The notes under the pieces were generated by a model. It worked only from the letters and a program-made list of their open reading frames with translations. It ran no database searches and was not told where the DNA came from. A stretch of 64,000 bases of DNA from Rutpela maculata (Eukaryota > Arthropoda > Insecta > Coleoptera > Cerambycidae), in NCBI GenBank assembly GCA_936432065.2, contig OW386292.2, forward strand, positions 98,289,829 through 98,353,828, written 5' to 3'. Shown piece after piece: positions 1 to 10,984 of the stretch. The stretch's first letter is position 1, and the number at the start of each line of letters is the position of its first letter. Made by a program: the position numbers and the translations under genes.

Positions 1-59
1 TAAACCATGTGTCACGAGAGCAGTTAGACTTAGCGACTGTTAGGGCAAAAAAAGGAATC

Positions 60-546
60 TTTCAGTGGAAATGGAAGATACATAAGCTTCGATGAACTGT
101 ATACTGAATTTGAACCGAGAATGATGTCATTTATTTTAAGTTGCGATTCGAGAGAAGATTATCGCTTCATTCCGAATGAAGATTATGAGGAATTTTGCGC
201 AATATCAGAATATTATTACGAGGATGATTCGTATATTGGATACTGTAAGATATGTCATGAGAGCAGTTACACTTAGCGACTGGTTAGCGCAAAAAAAGAG
301 AATCTTTCAGTTGAAGTGGAAGAAGATTGCATAAGCTTTGATGAACTGTATACTGAATTTGAACCGAGAATGATGTCATTTATTTTAAGTTGCGATTCGA
401 GAGAAGATTATCGCTTCATTCCGAATGATTATATGAGGAATTTTGCGCGATATCGGAATATTATTACGAGGATGATTCGGATATTGGATACTGTAAACCA
501 TGTGTCACGAGAGCAGTTAGACTTAGCGATTAGCTATTTGGCTTGA
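60..546 (+). pseudogene. Two Cys-motif modules, frame-disrupted
   Basis: Two adjacent modules of the unrecognised Cys-motif family. The first has lost its CxxC to frame change (GYCKIC-type spelling) and a stop follows near 275. The second reads from the methionine at 316 but a deletion of one codon position after RFIPN switches the frame, so the rest (to the stop at 544-546) is an out-of-frame reading of the normal C-terminal half. The same disrupted module recurs at 3467-3703. I do not know the function of the family. Confidence 0.6.
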
Positions 547-594
547 AAATCAAGGTGTCTTAATTTAGAAGTTCAACCCGATGGCACAATTGAA

Positions 595-1490
595 ATGCCA
601 AGCGTTTCAAATGAGATTGACCCACCTATTGCTGACATTTCTACAATCCCTGACCCTCAAACCCCCATGAAAGCTTCTGTTGCAGATTTTTATATCTTCA
701 CTCCAAATAAAGATAATGGAATTCCGTTCCTGACAGGTCCTTCAAAAATACCTAGCCCAGTAGATTTTTCAATCTCCACTCCAAATAAAAAAAATGAAAT
801 TCCGTTCATGCCGGGTCCTTCAAAAATACCCATGACGGCTTCTGTTCTCCAGTAGGCAGATCATTCTACGTCTACTCCAAATAAAGGGAACAAAAATCCA
901 TTCCTTCCAAGTCCTCTAAAAAATGTGCCAACCCCGTTTAGAAAAGCCTTATTCTGGCCTCTAGAAAATAAGAAAGAAACAACTAACATTAAAAAAAAAT
1001 AACACCAACGGTAGCATCTTCAGAACAATTTATGGAATATAAAAAAAATGGATGGAGAAAAAGAAAAAAGAAAACGATAAATTGGAAAGAGGAAAGAAAA
1101 GAAAGGCAAAAGACGAGATCAGAGAAAGGAAAGAAGAGAAAATTAAAACAAGATGCCGCTACTTTGTCAAATATGAAAAATAAAAAAAAAATCAAAAAAT
1201 GAGTATTTAGATAATAACGTAAAAAACTCTAAAGAGGGCGAATATGTAATTGTTGATTATGAAAGAGAATATTTTCCTGGTGTCATAATAAATAAAACTG
1301 CTGAGGGAGGGAGCTTCAGTTAAAACAATGCCAATGAGCGGAAATCATTGGCAATGGCCAGAAAAAGACGATATTTTGACGTACCACACTAAAGACATGC
1401 TTTGTATGATTAATCCTCCGAAATTAATCAATAAACGTGGTATTTATTGAATTACCTGAAATTAATGAAATGCGCCAATCAAGTATTAAT
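595..1490 (+). pseudogene. TPNK-rich basic protein remnant, pogo-like transposase C-terminus?
   Basis: One frame from 595 encodes three imperfect ~22-residue repeats around the motif TPNK-x-N-x-IPF-x-PGPSKIP. A stop at 853 and another near 1000 interrupt it. It is followed by a very basic Lys/Arg/Glu stretch (about 1020-1200) and, from about 1237, by a segment with EYVIVDYE, YFPGVI, QWPEKDDIL and INKRGIY. From memory, the PF..ALFWP motif, the basic tail and the final globular segment occur together at the C-termini of insect pogo/Tigger-type transposases and related uncharacterised proteins. That is family recall, not a search. At least three stops or shifts make this copy non-functional. A near-identical copy lies at 3752-4650. 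Confidence 0.45.
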
Positions 1491-1499
1491 GAAATTACA

Positions 1500-2130
1500 G
1501 TTCGTACTTAGAAAATATATATATTATTAAGAATAAGTAAATAAAAATTAAATATGTAAGTAAAGTAATTTAAATAATTTATGTTAAATAAATAATACAC
1601 TTCGGAGAAATATTTTAATTTTATGGGATTGTTAACAGCTACTAGGAAATACGGACGGAAATAGGATCACAAGTGGTCGGTATTAGATAAATCACTTAAA
1701 GCTGGTTGGTAAAGGTTACATCAGTTAAATTTTTAAATTGAGAATTTAATTGTTTTTTATATTTATAAAATTAAAATTCAAGTGCAACGTTTGGCTACTA
1801 CAAACAAGTAAGAGTATATTAGATTACTTAAAAATTATTAAACGTAAAATTAACAAAACTGAAATATTATTTCCATTTTAATTGGTGAAGATCTTGAGGG
1901 GTCGGTAAAAGGTACATTTACCTTAAATGGCAGCTTAATCAAAATTAATAGAATTAAACTTTAAAATATATTTTAGTTTTAACTGTTATACGATTAATTT
2001 TATATTTCATTCGCTCGCTACTTTAATAACAGGAGTTATATTAACTATATTCTATAAATTCGACACATAGATTATATTTTCAAGCCAAGTTTACATTGAT
2101 TATTTATCAATTTCATTTTTTTTTTTTTTT
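1500..2130. other. AT-rich spacer without recognisable gene
   Basis: Very AT-rich DNA with several inverted and direct short repeats and no open frame of interest. The same spacer is present at about 4660-5300 in the second copy, and part of it (caguttaatc-type segment starting near 8142) in the third. It ends in a long T tract followed by AG, described under the Cys-motif gene. Confidence 0.5.
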
Positions 2131-2138
2131 TAGTTACA

Positions 2139-3005
2139 GTGAAAAATTTTAAAAACAGATCCATATTGGAAAGTTTTAAAAAAATGTTTTTCAAGTATGG
2201 TGACATGGACAATGTATTTTCGCTAAAGCAGACGTGCATTTGGAGGGTTACTAACCGTTTAGGGTACGTGCATAGGGTACACTTGTTAATTTTACTCAAA
2301 AATATCTATTCACTAATAGAAGAGAATTTAAAAAAAATCAAATGGTATCAATTTATAGAAATGCGCGTGGTAGTGGAAGAAGAAGGTGCACTTGTTAATT
2401 TTACCTAAAAATATATATTCGCTAATAGAAGAGAATTTAAAAAAAATCAAATGGCATAAATTTATAGAAATGCGCGTGGAAGAGGAAGATTACATAAGCT
2501 TTGATGAACTGTATACTGAATTTGAATCGAGAATAATGTCATTTAATTTAAATTGCGATACGTGAGAAGATTATCGCTTCCGAATGAAGATTATGAGGAC
2601 ATTTGCGCGATATCAGAATACTATTACGAGGATGATTCGGATATTGGATACTGTAAGCCATATGTCACGAGTGCAGTTACACTTAGCGAGTGTTTAGGGC
2701 AAAAAAAAGAGAATCTTTCAGTGGAAGTGGAAGAAGATTGCATAAGCTTTGACGAACTGTATACTGAATTTGAACCGAGAACGATGTCATTTATTTTAAG
2801 TTGCGATTCGAGAAAAGATTATCGCTTCATTCCGAATGAAGATTATGAGGAATTTTGCGCAATATCAGAATATTATTACGAGGATGATTCGGATATTGGA
2901 TACTGTAAGCCATGTGTCACAAGAGCAGTTACACTTAGCGACTGTTTAGGGCAAAAAAAGAGAGAATCTTTCAGTGGAAGTGGAAGAAGATTGCATAAGC
3001 ATTGA
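2139..3005 (+). pseudogene. Cys-motif gene, copy 1 (frameshifted)
   Basis: Starts after a T13+ tract and AG (about 2118-2133) that would serve as a 3' splice site. It encodes KNFKNRSILESFKKMFFKYG and LLKNIYSLIEENLKKIKW, then joins the CxxC module. In this copy a ~109-bp internal duplication around 2350-2460 and a frame change break the join. The module frame 2553-3005 is open for 150 codons across two modules and includes GYCKPYV and GYCKPCV versions, so one unit lost its second cysteine. Product unrecognised. Confidence 0.5.
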
Positions 3006-3703
3006 TCAACTGTATACTGAATTTGAACCGAGAATGATGTTATTTATTTTAAGTTGCGATTCGAGAGAAGATTATCGCTTCATTCCGAATGATTATATGA
3101 GGACTTTTGCGCGATATCAGAATATTATTACGATGATGATTCGGATATTGGATACTGTAAACCATGTGTCACGAGAGCAGTTAGACTTAGCGACTGTTAG
3201 GGCAAAAAAAGGAATCTTTCAGTGGAAATGGAAGATACATAAGCTTCGATGAACTGTATACTGAATTTGAACCGAGAATGATGTCATTTATTTTAAGTTG
3301 CGATTCGAGAGAAGATTATCGCTTCATTCCGAATGAAGATTATGAGGAATTTTGCGCAATATCAGAATATTATTACGAGGATGATTCGTATATTGGATAC
3401 TGTAAGATATGTCATGAGAGCAGTTACACTTAGCGACTGTTTAGGGCAAAAAAAGAGAATCTTTCAGTGGAAGTGGAAGAAGATTGCATAAGCTTTGATG
3501 AACTGTATACTGAATTTGAACCGAGAATGATGTCATTTATTTTAAGTTGCGATTCGAGAGAAGATTATCGCTTCATTCCGAATGATTATATGAGGAATTT
3601 TGCGCGATATCAGAATATTATTACGAGGATGATTCGGATATTGGATACTGTAAACCATGTGTCACGAGAGCAGTTAGACTTAGCGATTAGCTATTTGGCT
3701 TGA
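2460..3703 (+). repeat. Tandem array of about 250-bp coding modules
   Basis: A module carrying the string gaatctttcagtgg recurs at about 2711, 2964, 3212 and 3457, giving a period of 245-253 bp over five units. Each unit encodes the same acidic ~80-residue segment (peptides ISFDELYTEFEPRM, EDDSDIGYCKPC, RAVTLSDCLG). Lone or paired modules also occur at about 60-546, 5545-6060, 6483-6866 and 8590-8830. Reading frame is kept in some units and lost in others, so the array expanded as DNA and does not look like selected protein repeats. Confidence 0.85.
2974..3703 (+). pseudogene. Additional Cys-motif modules of the array
   Basis: Three further modules (about 2974-3252, 3230-3450 and 3467-3703). 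Each keeps the start (ISFDELYTEFEPRM) but two of them carry the small deletion after RFIPN that throws the CxxC half out of frame, ending in NHVSREQLDLA. The deletion is shared between units, so it predates their duplication. No function can be assigned. Confidence 0.55.
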
Positions 3704-3751
3704 AAATCAAGGTGTCTTAATTTAGAAGTTCAACCCGATGGCACAATTGAA

Positions 3752-4650
3752 ATGCCAAGCGTTTCAAATGAGATTGACCCACCTATTGCTGACATTTCTA
3801 CAATCCCTGACCCTCAAACCCCCATGAAAGCTTCTGTTGCAGATTTTTATATCTTCACTCCAAATAAAGATAATGGAATTCCGTTCCTGACAGGTCCTTC
3901 AAAAATACCTAGCCCAGTAGATTTTTCAATCTCCACTCCAAATAAAAAAAATGAAATTCCGTTCATGCCGGGTCCTTCAAAAATACCCATGACGGCTTCT
4001 GTTCTCCAGTAGGCAGATCATTCTACGTCTACTCCAAATAAAGGGAACAAAAATCCATTCCTTCCAAGTCCTCTAAAAAATGTGCCAACCCCTTTTAGAA
4101 AAGCCTTATTCTGGCCTCAAGAAAATAAGAAAGAAACAACTAACATTAAAAAAAAATAACACCAACGGTAGCATCTTCAGAACAATTTATGGAATATAAA
4201 AAAAATGGATGGAGAAAAAGAAAAAAGAAAACGATAAATTGGAAAGAGGAAAGAAGAGAAAGGCAAAAGACGAGATCAGAGAAAGGAAAGAAGAGAAAAT
4301 TAAAACAAGATGCCGCTACTTTGTCAAATATGAAAAATAAAAAAAAAATCAAAAAATGAGTATTTAGATAATAACGTAAAAAACTCTAAAGAGGGCGAAT
4401 ATGTAATTGTTGATTATGAAAGAGAATATTTTCCTGGTGTCATAATAAATAAAACTGCTGAGGGAGGGAGCTTCAGTTAAAACAATGCCAATGAGCGGAA
4501 ATCATTGGCAATGGCCAGAAAAAGACGATATTTTAACGTACCACACTAAAGACATGCTTTGTATGATTAATCCTCCGAAATTAATCAATAAACGTGGTAT
4601 TTATTGAATTACCTGAAATTAATGAAATTCGCCAATCAAGTATTAATGAA
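3752..4650 (+). pseudogene. Second copy of the TPNK-rich remnant
   Basis: Duplicate of 595-1490 at an offset of 3157, with the same internal stop after TASVLQ and the same basic tail and terminal segment. Only isolated substitutions separate the two copies (for example ccttttagaa against ccgtttagaa). The shared stops show that inactivation came before the segmental duplication. Confidence 0.5.
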
Positions 4651-5312
4651 ATTACAGTTCGTACTTAGAAAATATATATATTATTAAGAATAAGTAAATA
4701 AAAATTAAATATGTAAGTAAAGTAATTTAAATAATTTATGTTAAATAAATAATACACTTCGGAGAAATATTTTAATTTTATGGGATTGTTAACAGCTACT
4801 AGGAAATACGGACGGTAATAGGATCACAAGTGGTCGGTATTAGATAAATCACTTAAAGCTGGTTGGTAAAGGTTACATCAGTTAAATTTTTAAATTGAGA
4901 ATTTAATTGTTTTTTATATTTATAAAATTAAAATTCAAGTGCAACGTTTGGCTACTACAAACAAGTAAGAGTATATTAGATTACTTAAAAATTATTAAAC
5001 GTAAAATTAACAAAACTGAAATATTATTTCCATTTTAATTGGTGAAGATCTTAAGGGGCCGGTAAAAGGTACATTTACCTTAAATGGCAGCTTAATCAAA
5101 ATTAATATAATTTTAAATTAATAGAATTAAACTTTAAAATATATTTTAGTTTTAACTGTTATACGATTAATTTTATATTTCATTCGCTCGCTACTTTAAT
5201 AACAGGAGTTATATTAACTATATTCTATAAATTCGACACATAGATTATATTTTCAAGCCAAGTTTACATTGATTATTTATCAATTTCAATTTTTTTTTTT
5301 TTTTTAGTTACA

Positions 5313-6212
5313 GTGAAAAATTTTAAAAACAGATCCATATTGGAAAGTTTTAAAAAAATGTTTTTCAAGTATGGTGACATGGACAATGTATTTTCGCTAA
5401 AGCAGACGTGCATTTGGAGGGTTACTAACCGTTTAGGGTACGTGCATAGGGTACACTTGTTAATTTTACTCAAAAATATCTATTCACTAATAGAAGAGAA
5501 TTTAAAAAAAATCAAATGGCATCAATTTATAGAAATGCGCGTGGAAGAGGAAGATTACATAAGCTTTGATGAACTGTATACTGAATTTGAATCGAGAATA
5601 ATGTCATTTAATTTAAATTGCGATACGTGAGAAGATTATCGCTTCCGAATGAAGATTATGAGGACATTTGCGCGATATCAGAATACTATTACGAGGATGA
5701 TTCGGATATTGGATACTGTAAGCCATATGTCACGAGTGCAGTTACACTTAGCGAGTGTTTAGGGCAAAAAAAAGAGAATCTTTCAGTGGAAGTGGAAGAA
5801 GATTACATAAGCTTTGATGAAGTGTATACTGAATTTGAACCGAGAATGATGTCATTTATTTTAAGTTGCGATTCGAGAGAAGATTGTCGCTTCATTCCGA
5901 ATGAAGGTTATGAGGAATTTTGCGCAATATCAGAATATTATTACGAGGATGATTCGGATATTGGATACTGTAAACCGTGTGCCAGGAGAGCAGTTACACT
6001 TAGCGACTGTTTAGGAAAAAAAAAGAATCTTTCGGCGCAGCAATTTGCAACACGACAAAGTAAATAAATCAAAATCATTTAATGAATACATATTCAATGA
6101 TGAAATGTGGTGTCAAAGTTGCGCTGTAACGAGCTTATTTATGTTTATGAATGAAGATGATTATATGGAAAATATGCATAACTATAAAAAAAGATGTGTC
6201 TATTATAAATAA
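5313..6212 (+). pseudogene. Fullest copy of the unrecognised two-CxxC protein gene
   Basis: Best-preserved copy. A T tract ending in AG lies at about 5290-5307. The exon then encodes a Lys-rich N-terminal part (RSILESFKKMFFKYGDMDNV), a hydrophobic/Lys segment (LLKNIYSLIEENLKKIKW) and a first module that ends at a stop near 5629. The next frame (5618-6067, 149 codons) covers two modules with GYCKPC. A frame change near 6040 is followed by FNDEMWCQSCAVTSLFMF and a C-terminal stop near 6211. Two CxxC pairs (CKPC and CQSC) suggest a zinc-binding fold, but I do not recognise the family. Its neighbours (C2H2 ORF, type-B polymerase fragments) hint at a viral-like or Polinton-like mobile origin, which is inference. 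Confidence 0.5.
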
Positions 6213-6482
6213 AGCATATATTAAATTCATAACATGGCATTGTCTTTCATATTCATATCATTATCATTTAATAAATTATTTAGTTTTTCTTGGCTAAGGT
6301 TATTTCAACTTAAATTGTTCATGTTTCACAATAAAAGGAATATGTCCTTTTCTCAGAAACAAAAATCATTAATTATATGTTATTATCAAACTTCAAAAAA
6401 GTTAAAGGGGACGAAAAACAGTACCTATATTACCTTTATTTATAGATTTTCACTTAACGTTCGAAAACTTTCTCTCGATATC

Positions 6483-7285
6483 AGAATACTATTACGAGGA
6501 TGATTCGGATATTGGATACTGTAAGCCATGTCACGAGAGCAGTTACACTTAGCGACTGTTTAGGGCAAAAAAAAAGAGAATCTTTCAGTGGAAGTGGAAG
6601 AAGATTACATAAGCTTTGATGAAGTGTATACTGAATTTGAACCGAGAATGATGTCATTTATTTTAAGTTGTGATTCGAGAGAAGATTGTCGCTTCATTCC
6701 GAATGAAGGTTATGAGGAATTTTGCGCAATATCAGAATATTATTACGAGGATGATTCGGATATTGGATACTGTAAACCGTGTGCCAGGAGAGCAGTTACA
6801 CTTAGCGACTGTTTAGGGAAAAAAAAAGAATCTTTCGGCGCAGCAATTTGCAACACGAAAAAGTAAATAAATCAAAATCATTTAATGAATACATATTCAA
6901 TGATGAAATGTGGTGTCAAAGTTGCGCTGTAACGAGCTTATTTATGTTTATGAATGAAGATGATTATATGGAAAATATGCATAACTATAAAACAAGATGT
7001 GTATATTATAAATAAAGCATATATTAAATTCACAACATGGCATTATCTTTCATATTCATATCATTCTCATTTATTAAATTATTTAGTTTTTCTTGGCTAA
7101 GGTTATTTCAACTTAAATTGTTATGTTTCACAATAAAAGGAATATGTCCTTTTCTCAGAAAAAAAATCATTAATTATATGTTATTATCAAACTTCAAAAA
7201 AGTTAAAGGGGACGAAAAACAGTACCTATATTACCTTTATTTATAGATTTTCACTTAACGTTCGAAAACTTTCTCTCGTATAGAT
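6483..7285 (+). repeat. Approximately 803-bp tandem copy of 5680-6482
   Basis: The stretch from about 5680 repeats at 6483 with an offset near 803, aligned at 6234/7037. It includes one Cys-motif module (6588-6866, 92 codons, GYCKPC present), the CQSC tail (about 6900-7010, out of frame) and the AT-rich trailer. The duplicated start is inside a module (tcagaatactattacgagg), consistent with unequal exchange between modules. Confidence 0.8.
6588..7010 (+). pseudogene. Cys-motif module copy with CQSC tail
   Basis: Open for 92 codons from 6588 with ISFDEVYTEFEPRM and GYCKPC, ending GAAICNTKK. The tail encoding WCQSCAVTSLFMF lies downstream in another frame, separated by the same frame change as at 6040. 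Product unrecognised. Confidence 0.45.
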
Positions 7286-7300
7286 AGTTCAAAAATACAC

Positions 7301-7486
7301 ATGGATGTTACACATGCTGAGGGGAATAAGAAAAAAATGTTTAGATGTGAGTTGTGCAACATTCAGAGTCCATATAAAACAAACATTGAGAAACGTATAA
7401 AAAAAACATGTAGCAGCTGCGTCTACAAACCCTCAACCAGCAGTGATATGGATATGCCTGCGGGATATCAAAAAGCGGAGATATGA
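7301..7486 (+). CDS. Short C2H2-type zinc-finger ORF
   Basis: A 61-codon frame with MFRCELCNIQSPYKTNIEKR. The C-x2-C half of a C2H2 finger is present. The expected histidine is replaced by arginine here (IEKRIKKTC), while the decayed copy near 9340 has IEKHKKTW, that is, the histidine kept but the last cysteine lost. It lies immediately upstream of polymerase-like sequence in both places, so it is probably the N-terminal zinc finger of a Polinton-like polymerase ORF rather than a separate gene. The ATG at 7301 is the first in frame. Confidence 0.45.
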   Translation: MDVTHAEGNKKKMFRCELCNIQSPYKTNIEKRIKKTCSSCVYKPSTSSDMDMPAGYQKAEI

Positions 7487-7708
7487 TGATTATTGCAGAA
7501 TGTAATGTATACATACCGCGAGGGAGATCTATGGCGCACCAAAGGAGCGTCAATCATAAAGAAAAATGTGCTGTCAAGCGAATTATCGATGGAGTCGAAC
7601 TGGTGCAAACAGCTTTCAAGCATCGAATTACTACTTATAGAATTAGAAATGAGGACCTCCAACTCTAATATTTCACATCATTCAGTTCGCCATAATCGAA
7701 CACAATAG
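7483..7708 (+). pseudogene. Type-B DNA polymerase N-terminal fragment, copy 1
   Basis: The frame 7483-7668 ends with GVELVQTAFKHRITTYRIRN. This resembles the N-terminal segment that precedes the exonuclease domain in Polinton/Maverick-type polymerases of insects. A neighbouring frame then gives FHIIQFAIIEHNSM, the next conserved block. Homology to polymerase stops near 7708, where other sequence begins. The fragment is a partial duplicate of the longer one at 9426. Confidence 0.5.
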
Positions 7709-8035
7709 CATGCAGACTTGAAACGTTTCTTAAAAGATAATTTATTTAAACATCTACCTGATGCAATTACAGAAAATTATAAATTAAATGAATTGAAGAA
7801 TGATAGGGGAGAAAATCAAATCTGGATCAATTCTGGAGAGAAATTATACATGCCGACTTGAAGCAAATCTGGATTTAGGCTTTGAACTAATAAAATCATG
7901 GAAAAATACATGCATTGGAGGATAGTAGCGGAGAGAAACAAAACGATGATAATTCTTATATTTCATCATATGAAAATACGTATACGCTACCATACAAGGG
8001 TCAAAGTAAAAGCACCCATTCAAGCTCAATAATTG
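7709..8035 (+). other. Unidentified decayed coding-like sequence
   Basis: Codon-like AT-rich sequence with peptides DLKRFLKDNLFKHLPDAITE and YENTYTLPYKGQSKSTHSS in two frames separated by stops. It reads like a decayed gene, but I recognise no family. It ends before the third copy of the repeat starts at about 8142. Confidence 0.3.
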
Positions 8036-8141
8036 AATTCAACTGTATTCAATAATTATTTTAAAATTTCATTCATTCTTTCAATTTATATACAGCATAT
8101 GTTTTTAAATTACTTATTTAGAAGGAAAATGTGTAAATAGC

Positions 8142-9420
8142 AGCTTAATCAAAATTAATATAATTTTAAATTAATAGAATTCAACTTTAAAATATATTTC
8201 AGTTTTAACTCTGATAGGATTAATTTTATATTCCATTCCCTCCTTGCTTTAATAACAGAATTTAACTATATTCAATAAATTCAAAACATAGATTATATTT
8301 TCAAACCAAGTTTACATTGATTATTATTTATCAATTTCATTTTTTTTAGTTACAGTGAAAAATTTTAAAAACATGGATCCATATTGGAAAGTTTAAAAAA
8401 ATGTTTTTCAAGTATGGTGATATGGACAATGTATTTTCGCTAAAGCAGACGTGCGTTCGGAGGGTTATTAAACGTTTAGAGTACGCGCATGGGTGAAATT
8501 GTTAATTTTACCCAAAAATATCTATTCGCTAATAGAAGAGTTTTTTAAAAATCAAATGGTATCAATTTATAGAAATGCACGTGGAAGTGGAAGAAGATTA
8601 CATAAGCTTTGATGAACTGTATACTGAATTTGAACCGCGAATGATGTCATTTATTTCAAACTGCGATTAGAGAGAAGATTATCGCTTCATTCCGAATGAC
8701 GATTATGAGGACTTTTGCGCGATAACAGAATATTATTACGAGGATGATTCGGATATTGGATACTGTAAACCATGTACCACGAAAGCAGTTACACTCAGCA
8801 ACTGTTTAGGGCAAAAAAAAAGAATCTTAAATAAATCAAAAGCATTTAATGTATACATATTCAATGATGAAATGTGGTGTCAAAATTGCGCTGTAACGAG
8901 ATTATTTATGTTTATGAATAAAGATTATATGGAAAATATGCACAACTATAAAAAAAGATGTGTATATTATAAATAGAACATATATTAAATTCGTAACATG
9001 GCATTATCTTTCATATTCATAACATTATTCTCATTTATTGAATTATTTAGATTTTCTTGGTTATTTCAACTTAAATTGTTCATGTTTTACAATAAAAGGA
9101 ATGTAAAAAAAATCAATAATTTATATGCTATTATAAAACTAAATTTTCAAAAAGTTATGAGGGGACGAAAAACAGTACCTGTATTAGCTTCCTTTATAGA
9201 TTTTCTAATTAATTAACTGAAATGGATTCACTTAATGCGCGAAAACGTTCTCTCGTCGAGATAGTTCAAAAATACACATGATAAAAGCAAATAAATAAAA
9301 AATAATCAACTGTAAAAATGACACATCAGAGTCCATATAAAGCGAACATTGAGAAACATAAAAAAACATGGAGCAGCTGCGCCTGCAAACCCTCAACCAG
9401 CAGTGATATGGGCAATTCAG
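8142..9420 (+). repeat. Diverged third copy of the Cys-motif/C2H2 unit
   Basis: Begins with the same cagcttaatcaaaattaat block found at 5091. It keeps the T tract/AG (8340-8350), the N-terminal Cys-motif exon, one module (8578-8830, with GYCKPC preserved and an in-frame stop after NCD), the CQSC-type tail (here CQNC, about 8860-8980), the trailer at 8998 and a decayed C2H2 segment (about 9315-9410). Divergence from the other copies is clearly greater, so it is the older arrangement. Confidence 0.7.
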
Positions 9421-9425
9421 TTTAG

Positions 9426-10222
9426 GTTGAGTTTTTTTCGCAAATCAAAGAAAAAGTATTTCACATCATTCAGACCGCTATAGTCGAACATAATAGTATC
9501 AAAGTTTATTAGGAACTTTTCGGGTGATATAAAGACGGTGATATAAAGAAGTTAAATCGTTTAATAGCGAATACAAGATTATGATCATGACGACTGACTG
9601 ATGAACGTTATACTAATTTTTGCGAAATACTTAAAAAGAAAAGCGAGGAATTTGGAGTGAGCTATCTATATTAAATAATTATTCATTTACTCTAACAAAT
9701 GTTTTTCTTGTTATAATAGGAGAAAGTCTCCTAATCTAGATGCTCTATTTTGAAGTCGCCATAGTCAAGTATAATCCCCACCGGGCATCATCATATATAT
9801 CTGTCCCAAGGAAATTGCTGATATTGCTATTATTAATGTGCGAAATACAGTTATTTTTAATACTTACTAACAGAAAAAAGCTATTATTTATAGAAGAAAA
9901 ATTAATAATTATATTTTATCTTGTTTTCAGAAAATAAATATTCCGCTTGGACTGTTCTTAGCGTCCTGCATCTAGCCGCTTATATGCCCGATCGTATTTC
10001 ACACTAAAGAAATTATTTGGATGAAATTGAACTTAATGATATTACCTTCTCGGTGCATGTAAAAGATATCATCAAGTTTGAAAAGTAAAACCCAAGAATC
10101 AGCTTAAATGTTTTCGGATTGGGAAAACACAAAAAATACTCTATTGTTTGACCAATATACCACATGCAATGCAGAAAATCTACTCATGTATGTATATATA
10201 TTTTTATATTACAATATTTATT

Positions 10223-10273
<51 letters not shown>

Positions 10274-10963
10274 ATTATTATTATTATTATTTTTATTTCT
10301 TCCAGACAAATATGTTATACTAGCAAGGTGATGACGGTTTTGGGCACTACTGCTGGATTAAGGACATGTCTAGGCTAGTTAGAAGCCAGTTAACTAGTCA
10401 TAGAGAATTTATTCACATTTGCGATGGATGTTGGGTATTTTTTATTAAAAAACAAGCGGAGCTAGATACGCATTTAAACCGAGGTGATTGCCAGAAAGTC
10501 TATACGATACTGCCGGAGCCAGGGAAAATTATTTTAAAGTTTAAAGATTTCCATTTATCATTTAAGATGCCATTTACCATATATAGCGATTTCGATGCTG
10601 TTTTAAAACCAATCGAGAGCTGCACTCAAACCCCGAAGAGAAATACACAATGAATACACATATTCATGAGGCTCATAGTTTCGCATATTTCATAAAGTGT
10701 TTCTATGATGACTCGGTCTCCACTTTAAAAACATATAAGGGAAATGATTGCTCAGCTACATTTATAAAGTGGTTGATAAAAGATGTTCGACACATCTATA
10801 ATGATTTTAGTAAGCCTACCGATATGAAAACTCCCACCCCCGAGAAAAACGAAGACATGACGCCACCACTGTTTGTTCTATTTGCGGTGAGAGGTTTCAG
10901 TATACCATAAATGATGATGGAAAACCCATGAAAGTGAGAATCCATGATCATTGTAATAGTGAG
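9426..10963 (+). pseudogene. Polinton/Maverick-type DNA polymerase B, N-terminal half
   Basis: Blocks in the order expected of protein-primed type-B polymerases of Polinton/Maverick elements, spread over several frames: QIKEKVFHIIQTAIVEHNSI (from 9432), VKSFNSEYKIM (9541), VAIVKYNPHRASSYISV (about 9755), DITFSVHVKDIIKFEK (10040), GHYCWIKDMSRLVRSQL (10342), a CDGC...C zinc-like pair, then PFTIYSDFDAVLKPI (about 10573), the exonuclease I region, and CSICGERFQYT...VRIHDHC (10873-10955). At least six stops or shifts and a microsatellite at 10225 break it. The exonuclease motif reads D-F-D where D-x-E is usual. The palm part is missing here; a palm fragment is at 18973. Confidence 0.7.
10225..10290. 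repeat. Microsatellite (TA)n then (TTA)n
   Basis: About 22 TA units followed by about 7 TTA units, expanded inside the polymerase pseudogene between the VKDIIKFEK and HYCWIK blocks. Confidence 0.95.
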
Positions 10964-10984
10964 TAAATGTTTTTTTTATCAATT

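Larger units (their letters stand above)
1..5770 (+). repeat. Tandem segmental duplication, unit about 3.16 kb
   Basis: The sequence beginning at base 1 recurs at 3158 with an offset of 3157 that holds through the segments at 316/3473 and 595/3752. The offset becomes 3174 after a small insertion near 5105, and 3065 after copy 1 gains an extra ~109-bp internal duplication (about 2350-2460). The two copies are nearly identical by eye, with only scattered substitutions (for example 947 ctagaa against 4104 caagaa region), so the duplication is recent relative to the decay of the reading frames inside it. Each unit contains Cys-motif modules, the TPNK-rich remnant, about 1 kb of AT-rich non-coding DNA, then the exon-like start of the Cys-motif gene. 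Copy 1 is cut by the window start. Confidence 0.9.

Noticed and set aside
989..1195. Minus-strand 68-codon frame rich in Phe and Leu
   Set aside because: It is the complement of the Lys/Arg/Glu-rich segment of the TPNK-rich remnant; the composition is an antisense effect.
1..9420. CRISPR-like reading of the repeated modules
   Set aside because: Repeat units are about 250 bp with no regular short repeat/spacer pattern, and the context is eukaryotic.
10108..10378. Overlapping frames full of Tyr and Ile
   Set aside because: Translations of the (TA)n/(TTA)n microsatellite.
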